Assembly (NCBI GenBank): GCA_964569295.1
Contig: CAZMVU010000013.1
Coordinates: forward strand, 1-45,411
DNA from: CAZMVU01 sp964569295
GTDB taxonomy: Bacteria > Hydrogenedentota > Hydrogenedentia > Hydrogenedentales > JAGMZX01
Direction: 5' to 3'
DNA length: 45,411 bases
Positions 25,401 through 34,140 of this stretch are shown one piece after another. Made by a program: the position numbers and the translations under genes. Below the pieces are notes generated by a model, which was not told where the DNA came from, did not search any database, and saw only the letters and a program-made list of their open reading frames with translations. Each line of letters opens with the position of its first letter. Within the stretch, counting starts at the first letter, position 1.

Positions 25401-28400
25401 GCCAGCGGATAACACCCGGATCGTACTCATAGAAGAAGCGTTCAGATGCTAACCGAAATGGATCCATCCATTTTCCAAACTCCCGCGGAATTATGCCGAT
25501 GGCCCCCGGGTTCACATAACCACGGAAGAAGAAAGACAGGCTGCCAAATAAGTTGCGCTCGACACCGTGCAAGAAGTCGGTGACCACGGCATGTTGCCCA
25601 CAGCTATCGTACACGAGTGTAAGGTCGTGCACTTCGATACCGTGACGCAAGGGCAGGCTGTTGCTGGGCTGCAAGGTCCGCTCGTTCCACCACGGTTCGC
25701 CATCGAGCCAGCGGGGGTCGTCCTGCCACACTGCGCTTGTCTCCGACAACCCAACGCCGGGGATCATGCTCGTCGTGTGGATGCCGCCATCCTCGGTGCC
25801 CTGTTCGGCGTTGGTGCGCCGCGGCTCGATGAAGACCCGGTAGTCGGCGCCAAAGGGCATCGCCGTGCCATCGCCGACGATCGTGCTGGCATCCTTGCTT
25901 CCGCTGTCGGCGCGGGTGACCACGAAGTAGTCGGGATAGACCGGGCTTACTTTTTCCGAACCGTCCGGCGTCTTCTCGATGTACCCGACAGTGTTGTCGT
26001 CGTCGCTGATATCGTCAGGATCGCGGCGTGCGCCCTCGAGGAAGCGCAACTTGAGCCGCCACCAGGGGTCGCCGCCGCCCGGCGGGAACGGCACGTACTC
26101 CCATTCGTACGGGATATCTTCTTCTGCTTCTTCTTCTGCTGCTGACACCACCCGCGACATGGGCAGCAGCGGTGCATCCGTGATAGACGCGCCGCCCCCT
26201 TCGAGCGGCACAGGCGGATCGAACCGCCCGTCGCCATTCGTGTCGTGGAACACCCACAGCCCATTGAATGTCATGTCGTTCGCTTCGGCATCGAGGTTCG
26301 ACCCGTAAACGAACGCGTCGCTGATCTCGTTGAAGGCATCGCGCGGGTCGAGGCCGCCGGAGCCCGGCCGCGCGGGATCGCCGCCGATGTCCGTCACGAC
26401 AATGTTGACCTCGCTGAGCTGGGCGCCGTCTTTGTCACGCCCTTCTATACGCACCGCAGGCTCGTCGGGCGGGAACTGGGTCTGAAGGTCGTATCGGTCG
26501 AAATGCACCGACTTGGTCGAGTGCAGGTTGATACCCGCCACGGCACGCCACTGCTCGAGCGGCTCGAGCTGGCGCAGATCGAGAATAGCGGCGCCGATGG
26601 TCTCGAAAGCGACGTTCGTGGCGTCGAAGCGCGGCCGGAGCCATTCCTGGCTCGGCGCATAGCCGAAGCGCGGCTGGTTCCAGGCGTTGTGGAACGCGGG
26701 CCTCCAGCTATCCAGCGGGCTGCCGTTCATGTCGAATGCCGAAAAGCTCGAACTGTAGGCCACCTCGGGCTCGATCGGAAAATCGGGGTAGCCATCTTCG
26801 AACTCGCCCTCATCGTCCAGAGGGTAATCGCCCGGCTCAACCCCCGGCGCGCCGTTTGGACCGGGCGCGACCATGAGTGCTTCGAGCAGGCGGGTGCGCA
26901 AGGTGACTTCGCTCTGCCAGAGGGCCGAGGTGCGCACCGCAAGAATGTAGGAACCACCGATGGAGTCGTCGGTGTCGCGTTCGGCCTGGACCGGATCGAG
27001 CGGATCCGTGGGCACGCCGAAATCATCACTCATTTCCACGGTGTAGGTAATCGGCGACACCTGGAGTCCGCTGGCGGCAAAGTTGGCGGACACGTCCACG
27101 TTCACACGGTCGAAACGGTCGTTGCCTTCTGCGTCGAAGGTGAACATGAGCCGGTCGCGATCGTCGTCGCTGCCGTCGTTGTCCAAGGTCTGGTTTTGCG
27201 GGCCAGGAGTTGGTTCTTCCTTGAACACGCCGAACTCGAGCAGGTCAACAAGCGCGGGACCGCCCTCTGTATTGTATCCCAAGTCGTCCTCATCACGGCT
27301 GTCGCGCTCGATAGTGAACACGAGGCGCCGCAGCACACGGGGCGCGAAATCCTCCGGGTCCTCCCCATAGCTCATGACGACGTTCCACAGCGGCACCCAG
27401 TCGGTCAGCGGCAGGAGCGCTTCCCCGTCCCGCACCAGCGATTCCGCATCAAGGTCCGCTGTTGAGACGTCCGGTCCCTCTGAATCCTCCGGGTCCAGGG
27501 GATCCGAGCGCTGGTCCACCTCGTCACCGTCGCTCACACCGTCACCATCGGTGTCTTCATTGAATGGATCCGTGTCATACTCAAATTCTTCGATATTGTC
27601 CAGGTCGTCGCCGTCCGGGTCTTCGTCGGCGTCGCTGGGGTCGTCGGGATCGAGGCCGTTCTCGATCTCCCAGTAGTCGTCCATGTCATCGCCGTCATTG
27701 TCGACAAAGAAGGGCGGACGCAGGAAGAGGTTTGTGTAGAGCAGGTCGACATCGTTGCCGAGTTCCTCGCCGATGTCTTCATCGGATTCCCAGCCGACGA
27801 CGACCTTGCCCGTGCCATACTCCGAACTGGGGATTTGCCGGGAAATGCGCAACATCGCATTCTGGTCGGCCGCCGGGGCATTGCCGGTGTCATCCGCACC
27901 ATTGCGGTTCACGAGCCGCGGGTCGGCCCAGCACCGGCCGCCATCTATCGAGACGGCGGAAAAAACATCGCGGTCGCTCCCCTCGGCATCTTCATGCGAA
28001 TTGGTGGAGTCCCACGCAACGACCCAACGGTTGGGCGATCGGGTGTCGTCCACGTCAATGGTGGGGTTGACGTCATCACGATCGGTTCCAATGCCCGTGC
28101 TGTTGACGAGGAACGGGCCGTCCGGCCACCCGTTTGCCGGATCGGTCGCGCGCATCGCGAAGAGATCGAAATCCGCGCCAACATCCTCCCCATTGATGAG
28201 AGTTGCATCCTCCGACTGCCACACCACGAGCCACTCGCTTTGATTGGTCGCAATGACCGGGTGCATGTCCTCGGTGGTGGCGCCGGCATTCGGATTCACG
28301 GCAACGCGTTGCGACCACGTGTCGCCCATATCGTCCGTGAAACTCGAGAACACATCCATATGGCCGTTGGTGTCATCGAATCCCTGCCATACGACGCCCC

Positions 28401-29385
28401 ATTCGCCGGTCGCCGTATTGGCGGCGATGCGCGGCCGGCTGTCGTCATAAATATCTTGCGCAGCGCCGGTGGCGACAGGTGCGGGCAACGTCCACGATGT
28501 GCCGTTGTCTATCGAATTGACGAACAGGATGTCGAAGTCCTCTTCGAGCGGCTCATCGAGAATGTTCTCGAGGGGTTCGTTCGACTCCCACACGACTATC
28601 CAGCGGCTGTTGCCGTCCGACGCGATCGCCGGATTCCGGTTGATGCCGGGTTCATCCGGTTCATCCGGATCTTCCGTGCTCAAGATCACGGGGTCCGACC
28701 AACTATCCCCCAAATCGTCGGACGTACTGCACATGATCTCCAGGTTATCGTCGAGGGGCTCGCCGTCTTCATCGAGTTCGCCTTGCTCCCATACCACAAT
28801 CCACTGGCCAAACGGGCTGAAGCCGATGCTCGGATTGTAGTCGCCCATGCCGTCGTCGTCTTCATCCTCGCCGGGTGGCGCGACCACGGCGCGCGGCGTG
28901 CTCCAGGTAGCGCCGTCATTGTTCGAGCGCGCGTAAAGGATATCCGGATCCTCGCCCAGAGACTGGTCATCGTTCGGGCTGGGGTTCGTCGAACTCCAGA
29001 CGGCGATCCACGTTCCCTGGTGGTTCGTGGCCAGGCTGAGCCCGAGATCGTGCTCCTCTTCGCCATCGTCCGGCGCGGTGGTGTTGATCGGCGCCGGCTC
29101 GTATGATTTGCCGTACATCTCGTCGCACTCGGACTGTGCGCGCAGGGCGTGCAACGCGTGCACGCTGAGCGTGGGCGAGGCGGCGGCCACGTGCGCGGTT
29201 TCCGGCAAGGCGCCGGCAACCGGTCTGGGCAAAACCATCTCGGCAAGGGAGGGCGAGTGGTGTTCGTCGGCGGCGGCGGTATCCAGTGCGCCAGCGGGAG
29301 CGGGCGCACTGGGGCGCACTCCCATCAGCAGCACCACACACAAGCACATACCGCAGCCGAGAAAGGCGGATAACGAACGGCTCAC
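22411..29385 (-). CDS. Giant exported Asp-box protein with C-terminal membrane tail
   Basis: 2324 residues from a GTG with GGAGG nine bases upstream. A Sec signal peptide (about 1-30) is followed by five Asp-box (BNR) repeats, e.g. NNDGATW (155-161), DLGDSW, DNGTSW, DDMGDTW and DGGRCW, implying a beta-propeller like sialidases, though no sialidase catalytic set was identified. Residues about 562-632 are Asp-rich calcium repeats of thrombospondin-3 type, and DLDGDGEPDDMNGDGVVD near 1520 is dockerin/EF-hand-like. Residues about 2065-2270 hold two IPT/TIG-like beta-sandwiches. The end (about 2275-2324) has Cys, GlyGly, a TM helix and RRRR, a tripartite sorting-type tail. Probably a surface-anchored adhesin or glycan-binding protein; exact role unknown. 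It precedes the pseudo-matrixin gene by 61 bp. Confidence 0.88.
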   Translation of the reverse strand: MSRSLSAFLGCGMCLCVVLLMGVRPSAPAPAGALDTAAADEHHSPSLAEMVLPRPVAGALPETAHVAAASPTLSVHALHALRAQSECDEMYGKSYEPAPINTTAPDDGEEEHDLGLSLATNHQGTWIAVWSSTNPSPNDDQSLGEDPDILYARSNNDGATWSTPRAVVAPPGEDEDDDGMGDYNPSIGFSPFGQWIVVWEQGELDEDGEPLDDNLEIMCSTSDDLGDSWSDPVILSTEDPDEPDEPGINRNPAIASDGNSRWIVVWESNEPLENILDEPLEEDFDILFVNSIDNGTSWTLPAPVATGAAQDIYDDSRPRIAANTATGEWGVVWQGFDDTNGHMDVFSSFTDDMGDTWSQRVAVNPNAGATTEDMHPVIATNQSEWLVVWQSEDATLINGEDVGADFDLFAMRATDPANGWPDGPFLVNSTGIGTDRDDVNPTIDVDDTRSPNRWVVAWDSTNSHEDAEGSDRDVFSAVSIDGGRCWADPRLVNRNGADDTGNAPAADQNAMLRISRQIPSSEYGTGKVVVGWESDEDIGEELGNDVDLLYTNLFLRPPFFVDNDGDDMDDYWEIENGLDPDDPSDADEDPDGDDLDNIEEFEYDTDPFNEDTDGDGVSDGDEVDQRSDPLDPEDSEGPDVSTADLDAESLVRDGEALLPLTDWVPLWNVVMSYGEDPEDFAPRVLRRLVFTIERDSRDEDDLGYNTEGGPALVDLLEFGVFKEEPTPGPQNQTLDNDGSDDDRDRLMFTFDAEGNDRFDRVNVDVSANFAASGLQVSPITYTVEMSDDFGVPTDPLDPVQAERDTDDSIGGSYILAVRTSALWQSEVTLRTRLLEALMVAPGPNGAPGVEPGDYPLDDEGEFEDGYPDFPIEPEVAYSSSFSAFDMNGSPLDSWRPAFHNAWNQPRFGYAPSQEWLRPRFDATNVAFETIGAAILDLRQLEPLEQWRAVAGINLHSTKSVHFDRYDLQTQFPPDEPAVRIEGRDKDGAQLSEVNIVVTDIGGDPARPGSGGLDPRDAFNEISDAFVYGSNLDAEANDMTFNGLWVFHDTNGDGRFDPPVPLEGGGASITDAPLLPMSRVVSAAEEEAEEDIPYEWEYVPFPPGGGDPWWRLKLRFLEGARRDPDDISDDDNTVGYIEKTPDGSEKVSPVYPDYFVVTRADSGSKDASTIVGDGTAMPFGADYRVFIEPRRTNAEQGTEDGGIHTTSMIPGVGLSETSAVWQDDPRWLDGEPWWNERTLQPSNSLPLRHGIEVHDLTLVYDSCGQHAVVTDFLHGVERNLFGSLSFFFRGYVNPGAIGIIPREFGKWMDPFRLASERFFYEYDPGVIRWRSNGRFNFVTGLPFTFEDGLAVGQFAWETAPFRRPLSDPRSEMFPSPPEQPSLPSFANWPGGLDINEYPRASNWPQELRQSRILRQRTDILSEHTAMLGINLANTIDPIVNQQRRVLDQITVAFWGPDFDPEDLAELDPTGTSMNSGVLLWEDTDSSGTFIGNVLPSVFGNVPAFDEPVPVVDLEWPDRPEPVDLDGDGEPDDMNGDGVVDVRDHAWVVKLVPQRAWTIPDADRRNAELLDVDDLDLKTGEKQADAPPTPLSVKLDEAIALQADAKALDPQGAHGGDDLFISVRFSDKASRFQKVRAVIPATLPARTGPSNQRAGVQVFPEVNTAPDAFVKRNPEEDPVQDYYGHDMLEVNVPVRIESLTGGSETITAGGPGKAMLGIDASTNRDDATVASGDSGSPTERRFTVPGAAWEPDALAGDFLIDSNFESFEITGNTDERLTLLSGTPAGGPWRIVRNPTFLEQVWVEIYPELGGDELEELEGTGDTDTGGDTGDDEDELELRAHLETDAKAAKQDFSGFNPEDDLLPLDIDQTLSGVALYRDNDTHPDNRNGVWDPGIDIPVPMDAAPEFIGQPGEPNQVRFVFSTPGVDDFPIPKADQPRNRQWVPDAFGRTVADPEFGSDFFVVVRPSRRLDEGDAFSIGLVSWGPTSPTAPDPDSWTNAWGELNFEQRDEFVKFKGFPWADHALGFITMLKEQPRRYWFDGAVAKSEIEDNGFDYIRSSCTQKVQSNKLVATSPQIGPRTLVIEETTPVNARGRTELPSQTLGDESVTFVVHGQGFGTQPMAVLSGYDVTVSNAKDTSFQVRARVAADGVPSEPVVLIVRNPETGNEANRDDLFTLVEGSPEVRPQIASLAPRRADSGDFPVEVRGTDFDADAGVEVRFGETVMPVQSVTPTRIVVGFPVGGMGSVGDLDVRVRNLGSGHDDIAAAAFEYVNGAQRNTKVFLCGVAAKEQSGGKLAASDLLIVLMVVVLLAGAQWARRRRDGKTKA

Positions 29386-29427
29386 GTCTCATTTCCTCCG
29401 ATAAGCGCGCCACACGCCGGCGGGGTG

Positions 29428-29474
29428 GCACGTCGATAGTCCCTAGCGGTACCCACGGTACAGGGAACACGTGC
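29428..29474 (-). promoter_or_regulatory. Structured leader hairpin of the giant gene
   Basis: A nested stem: GCACGT (29428-29433) with ACGTGC (29469-29474), TCCCT (29440-29444) with AGGGA (29462-29466), and GTACC-cac-GGTAC (29449-29461). It ends about 45 bases before the GTG start. It could affect RNA stability or translation; it matches no riboswitch I recognise. Confidence 0.5.
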
Positions 29475-29635
29475 GGAGCGTTTCATCGCGCGCAGGCAGG
29501 CCCGGCGGCCCCACGCATACAACCCCGCACTGCATCCTTGAAAACCGCGTACTCCCTTCTCTTCCCGATCCCTGACAAATCCACACGCCGCCCGAAGGCA
29601 CCACAACCCTTCCCAACCGCGTGTACGTATGGTGC

Positions 29636-29664
29636 GTTATAGCACAGGCCTCAATTCGTGTCAA
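29636..29664 (-). promoter_or_regulatory. Near-consensus sigma70-type promoter of the giant gene
   Basis: On the minus strand TTGACA (29659-29664), a 17-base spacer and TATAAC (29636-29641): 6/6 and 5/6 matches at optimal spacing. Transcription should start near 29629. The -35 is embedded in the 15-base sequence also found upstream of gspL. Confidence 0.8.
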
Positions 29665-29758
29665 CAAACAAAGGGGGCGCAATCCCGTTAATTTCATACG
29701 TTTAAGCCGCGTGAACCCGTGACAGGACCCGCCGAATATAGCAGAATCTGTCAATAAA

Positions 29759-31606
29759 TTAACTTTCCGGCGATACCGGTTCCAACCCGCGCATCGCCGC
29801 CCGCAACCGGTCGAGCACATCCTGGCGCACGATATACACCCCGCCACGTCCGGCGGCGGTTGCGTAGCGGCGTTGCGGTTGATCTTCGACGGGCGCACCG
29901 ATGTAGAGCGGCCCGACGCGCCGCTGGCCCTCCTCGCTCTTCTCATCGAGCACATACACCAGAATAGAGAAAGCGGGGGGCTCCAGACCAAATTCGGCCA
30001 GGGATTCGCCGGTGACCATGGAGGCCTCGGCCTTCACCGGGCTCAGGACATCAAGCATGGTCTCGACATCGCTCTGGTTCTGGAGGTGCACATCGGCGGG
30101 CATGGTAACGCGCCAGCGGCCGGCGCGATTCTCGAGTTCATACTGATCACCGCGGTCGAGCAGCGCAATCTTGATGGCATCGGCCTTGTTGAAACGCATG
30201 AGTTCGAAGGAACGCAGATCATCCGCATCACGGCGCAGCACCTCGAGGGCGTCCTTCGATACCACGGCTACATCCCCCGTATCCTGGGTGGCATAGACCG
30301 CCTCGCCATCGCCGGGCGCGAAGCGCAGCGTCACCTCGGCCGGTTCGTCCTCGAACCCGAGCTCGAGGGTGAGCGCCGGCTGGTCGAGGCCATACTCGCC
30401 GGGCGCACCGCCGGGAAAATCCATTGCTTCGACCGACAGCAACATGCTCACCAAAGAGGAGACCGCCGCATCATCGGCACGGCTGCGGGCGGGTGCAGTC
30501 ATTTGCCAGCCGGCTTGCGGCTCTTTTTCGAGGGTGAACGTGGTCTGTGCATCCTTATAGACAATACGTTCGAGGCCGCGCACCGGACGGGTGAGCAGAC
30601 GGCGATCGCGGAAATGCGTGCGATTCAGCGGCAGGTAGTTCACGAGGTAGGGGTCGATCGCGAACACGCTTCCGCTGTCGGCATGCTTCGCGAAAAGGCT
30701 GCCCTCACCGCCCTCGGCCATATCGGCCGTGCCCAACAGCACGGTCTGGGGCTCGTCGAAGTCGGCGGGTTTCAACGTGAGGCGCGCCCAGGGCGGATCG
30801 AGGCCGTAGTCGGAGAGATCCTCCGGGGCGTCCACATAGCGCTCGCCCGTGGCATTGAGCGCCTGCTGCAACAACCCTTGAACCCGCTCGATATCCGCCG
30901 GCGCCCGTTTCGGGTGCACCACGCGCCACGTCTCCGCACCGCCCGGGCGCTCGGCCACTACGCGCGCAAGCTCTTCGCCCAGTTCCGGCGGCGGGCCCGG
31001 CGGCGGATCGCCGCGGCCATTCCAGATACGGGCAAAGGTAATCCGCTCGACGCCCTCGCGCCCGGCGATGAACAGGCGCGTGTCGCGCAGGTCCGTGAGC
31101 GAGAGGGCCAGGCGGTTGTAGGTGTTGTTGCCGACAAGCGTCACGGGGCCATCATCGACTTGGGCATAGCGGTTGATTTGCAGGGGCTCGGCCGCGCCAA
31201 ACGCGATGGTGTGCGTCTCCTCGTCTGCACCGGTGCGCACGTTAATCACGAGGGCCGGCTCGTCGAGGCCATAGCGGGCGCGGTCATCGGCCGGGCCGAT
31301 GGTGCGCTCCCGGCGCAAGGTGGCGAGGGTTTCGGCCAGCTTCTGCCAGCGCGTGTGGTCCGGCCGGATGTCCTCGCGCGGCGCTTGGAAGGTCCAGGTT
31401 TCCGCGTCCGCACGGCGCGCGGCGACCGGTGCGCTTTCCGGGCGCGTGATTTCAATAGCCCGCACGTCGCCATCGGTGAAATCGAAAAACCGCGCGGCCT
31501 GCTCGATCGCACGCTCTTCGGTCACATCGCGCGCGGTGAGCACCCAATAGCCGGCGCACAAGACAGCGAAAAACAGTGCCAGCAAAATGGTCGAGCGGAA
31601 CTTCAT
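29759..31606 (-). CDS. DUF4340 domain protein, partner of Gld-type ABC transporter
   Basis: 615 residues. An N-terminal TM helix (about 5-25) anchors a large extracytoplasmic part built of repeated DUF4340-like modules; the recurring pattern is W.v..P....D...v..L...L..L, with YGLDEPAL, YGLDPPWA, YGLDQPAL and FGLEPPAF marking the module ends. In many phyla such proteins are encoded directly after GldG-like proteins and are thought to act with the transporter at the envelope; the biochemical role is unknown. The ATG overlaps the GldG-like stop by 4 bp. It is the last gene of the operon. Confidence 0.87.
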   Translation of the reverse strand: MKFRSTILLALFFAVLCAGYWVLTARDVTEERAIEQAARFFDFTDGDVRAIEITRPESAPVAARRADAETWTFQAPREDIRPDHTRWQKLAETLATLRRERTIGPADDRARYGLDEPALVINVRTGADEETHTIAFGAAEPLQINRYAQVDDGPVTLVGNNTYNRLALSLTDLRDTRLFIAGREGVERITFARIWNGRGDPPPGPPPELGEELARVVAERPGGAETWRVVHPKRAPADIERVQGLLQQALNATGERYVDAPEDLSDYGLDPPWARLTLKPADFDEPQTVLLGTADMAEGGEGSLFAKHADSGSVFAIDPYLVNYLPLNRTHFRDRRLLTRPVRGLERIVYKDAQTTFTLEKEPQAGWQMTAPARSRADDAAVSSLVSMLLSVEAMDFPGGAPGEYGLDQPALTLELGFEDEPAEVTLRFAPGDGEAVYATQDTGDVAVVSKDALEVLRRDADDLRSFELMRFNKADAIKIALLDRGDQYELENRAGRWRVTMPADVHLQNQSDVETMLDVLSPVKAEASMVTGESLAEFGLEPPAFSILVYVLDEKSEEGQRRVGPLYIGAPVEDQPQRRYATAAGRGGVYIVRQDVLDRLRAAMRGLEPVSPES

Positions 31607-33303
31607 CGGTTCCTCCTGCGTACAAGATAGACAAGCGCCCCGGCGAACAAGACCACCTGCACCGTAAACAAGATGGTCACCCAGGTCACCGTCCGTTGCG
31701 CGTCCGCACTCAGCACGAGCGGCTCGGAGGCCGGCGGCGACGGGCGCACGGCGATCAGATCCTCGCGCTGACTCAGCCAGGCCATGGCATTCAACATGAA
31801 ATTCAGGTTGCCGCCCGGGCCCGTGGCAATTTCCGCGTTCGACGCGAACCGCTCATTGCCCACCACGAGCGCCCGGGCTTCCCGCACGCGGCCCGTGTCG
31901 CCCAGCGGGGTATCCGTCTTCCACGTGGCGCCCACGGCGAGCGTGAGCGGGCCCCGCGCTTCGTCCGGGCCGGGTTCGGGCACAAACCGGTTGCTGCCGG
32001 GCTGCGTGCCGAGATCGGTTTCGGCCCAGAAATCCGGCGGCGTGCGCAGCACCGGCTGCACCACCACGCCCTCGGGCGCGGCATCCGTCTTCGTGACCGT
32101 GCCCGCCGCCTGAAGCAGCATGGACTGGTCAAAGCTGTTGGTGACAGGATGCTTGAGGCTATAGCAGCCGCGCCAGGCATCGGGCGGCTCCTCGATATCG
32201 GCGAAGGGTGCAGGGTCGGCGTTGAGTTGCACCTGGACAGGGTTCTGGTCCCTGTCGAGGAGGCCCTGCTCGCCAGGCATTGCCACCACCAGATCCTTGG
32301 GCACGACGATGCCGAAGCGGTCCTCGAGCCAGCCGCGCAAACGCGCTGCGCTGTTGCCCTGGCGCATGAGCATCCACGGCTCAATCAGCACAAACACCCG
32401 CCCGCCCTCGGCGATATAGTCATCGATAGCGGCAATCTCTTCGGGATAAAGGTCGCTCTTCGGCCCTTGAATCACGAGCACGGTGCAGTCGTCGGGAATC
32501 TCCGGATCAGAAAGCTGAATAGCGAGGGGCTTGACCGTGTACGACTCGCCCACAAGGAACTGGTTCAGGAGCGAGGCGCCCTCGGTCTCGTGTTCGTCGT
32601 CGATCCGGCGCTCTTCATGGCCCGTGAGGAAGTAGACCGACGGCTCCTTGTCACGCAGAACCTTGATGAGCGCGTTGGTAAAATCGCCTTCCTCGAGCCG
32701 CGGGCTCCCTCCCGAGAACCAGATGACGCTCTGTTGGCCGCCAGACTTCACCACCACCGTGCCCTTGGGCGACAAGTGGGTAACGCCCATCTCTTGGAGC
32801 GACACCCGGTCCACCTGCGGATCGGCCACCTCCACCTGCAACAGGTCGGTGTGGCGCTGGCAGCGGTCGAGGAAGCGCAGGGTCTTCTCGCGTGCAATAC
32901 GCACCAAGTCATTATCGACATCGACGAAGAAGCACAAGACCTCGACTTCTTCCGCCATGTTCTCGAGCACCTGCACCGTCTGCGGCGCGAGCTCGCGGCG
33001 CCCTTCCTGCGACAGATCCCACGAGGCCCCCGGATATCGCACGAACAGGTAAATGAGGATGCAAATACTCAGGAAAAGAAGCGAGTCCACCACCGCCTTG
33101 AGCCCGCCCACGGCGCGCCCCTGCAAGACCGCCGGACCGCCCGTGGCCGACACGGTGAGCACCAGCCAGCCGAGTCCACCCACGCCCGCAGCCAGCAACA
33201 GCCAGAAGAAGAGCGCCGGCGTGGCCGCCCATACGACGGCGTTCATCGCGGTGACGAGGGCCGCGATAGCGACAATGGCGAGTAATATTCGAAGCACGCG
33301 CAT
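31603..33303 (-). CDS. GldG-family ABC transporter auxiliary protein
   Basis: 566 residues. Two to three TM helices near the N terminus (about 5-25, 32-52 and 70-88) precede a large periplasmic domain of the GldG / ABC-type uncharacterised transport family (SWDLSQEGRRELAPQTVQVLENM, VEVLCFFVDVDND, ALIKVLRDKEPSVYFLTGHEER, VLVIQGPKSDLYPEE), and a final TM helix (about 535-558) ends in an RRR tail. In gliding bacteroidetes GldAFG supports motility or secretion; in other phyla the role is unclear. It lies 6 bp after the permease. Confidence 0.87.
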   Translation of the reverse strand: MRVLRILLAIVAIAALVTAMNAVVWAATPALFFWLLLAAGVGGLGWLVLTVSATGGPAVLQGRAVGGLKAVVDSLLFLSICILIYLFVRYPGASWDLSQEGRRELAPQTVQVLENMAEEVEVLCFFVDVDNDLVRIAREKTLRFLDRCQRHTDLLQVEVADPQVDRVSLQEMGVTHLSPKGTVVVKSGGQQSVIWFSGGSPRLEEGDFTNALIKVLRDKEPSVYFLTGHEERRIDDEHETEGASLLNQFLVGESYTVKPLAIQLSDPEIPDDCTVLVIQGPKSDLYPEEIAAIDDYIAEGGRVFVLIEPWMLMRQGNSAARLRGWLEDRFGIVVPKDLVVAMPGEQGLLDRDQNPVQVQLNADPAPFADIEEPPDAWRGCYSLKHPVTNSFDQSMLLQAAGTVTKTDAAPEGVVVQPVLRTPPDFWAETDLGTQPGSNRFVPEPGPDEARGPLTLAVGATWKTDTPLGDTGRVREARALVVGNERFASNAEIATGPGGNLNFMLNAMAWLSQREDLIAVRPSPPASEPLVLSADAQRTVTWVTILFTVQVVLFAGALVYLVRRRNR

Positions 33304-33309
33304 ACGCCG

Positions 33310-34140
33310 CTAGGCCCTCCAGAACCGGCTTTCCAGCGCCCGGAAGGTGAGGAACAGGAAGAAGGCGGCAAAGAGCAGGTAGAAAGCCACGTCTTCCGGA
33401 TTCAGCACCCCGAGCGTCATATCCTTCACATGAGCATCGGCGGCGAGCTTGCCCACCGATTCGAGAAACACGTCGTACACGATGAAACCCGCCCGCGCCA
33501 GGCCGCTGTCCGTCGTGCCGGCGGGGTCTTCGGGCCGGGGCAGCTTGGCCACCATGTCGCTGATGAAGAAGAACAGCAGCGACAAACCGAAGGTGAGCGT
33601 GCCGGCGGACATCTGGTTGCGGGATAGGGCGCTCACGAACAGGCCCAACGCGAGGAAAGCCAGTCCCATGAGAAACACAGAGAGCAACCCCGCCGCGAGG
33701 ATGAGCGGTTCGACCGCCGTGAACCAGCCCACCACGGCCAGGTCCACGCCGATAACCAGCATCATCACAAGCACCATGCCCACCGCCGCCAGGTACTTGC
33801 CGAAAACGATCTGGTACTCGCGCAGCGGCAGCGTGTACAACTGCTCCACCGTGCCCCGGTGCTTCTCTTCCGCCAGCAACCGCATGGTGATGAGCGGCGC
33901 CAGGAACATAACCAGAATCGCACAGTAGGTGAGGAACGGGTTGAGGAAGTATTCCTCGAAATCCGGCACGGAGGTATATCCGTATTTGCTCGGTTCCTGA
34001 GAAACGCGCATGAATTCGAAGAACAGGTTGCGGAAGCCGACCCCGGCCAGTACGGCAAAGATGCCCACGGTGACATAGCCCACGGGCGTAAGAAAATAGG
34101 CGGCGAACTCACGCCGGCACAGGGCCCATACGTTTCTCAT
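33310..34140 (-). CDS. ABC-2 type permease (GldF-like)
   Basis: 276 residues with six predicted TM segments, the usual ABC-2 half (MRNVWALCRREFAAYFLTPVGYVTVGIF at the N terminus, split here only by reading). The motif LITMRLLAEEKHRGTVEQLYTLPL before the third helix is typical of GldF/NosY-type permeases. It forms the channel with the upstream ATPase, whose stop it overlaps by 4 bp. Confidence 0.9.
   Translation of the reverse strand: MRNVWALCRREFAAYFLTPVGYVTVGIFAVLAGVGFRNLFFEFMRVSQEPSKYGYTSVPDFEEYFLNPFLTYCAILVMFLAPLITMRLLAEEKHRGTVEQLYTLPLREYQIVFGKYLAAVGMVLVMMLVIGVDLAVVGWFTAVEPLILAAGLLSVFLMGLAFLALGLFVSALSRNQMSAGTLTFGLSLLFFFISDMVAKLPRPEDPAGTTDSGLARAGFIVYDVFLESVGKLAADAHVKDMTLGVLNPEDVAFYLLFAAFFLFLTFRALESRFWRA

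Larger units (their letters stand above)
29386..29758. other. Leader and promoter region of the giant exoprotein gene
   Basis: 373 bp without a gene. It holds the promoter at 29636-29664, an untranslated leader of about 240 nt, the nested hairpin at 29428-29474, and an AT-rich stretch (29690-29760) after the DUF4340 stop that includes a second TTGACA lacking a properly spaced -10. Confidence 0.65.
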
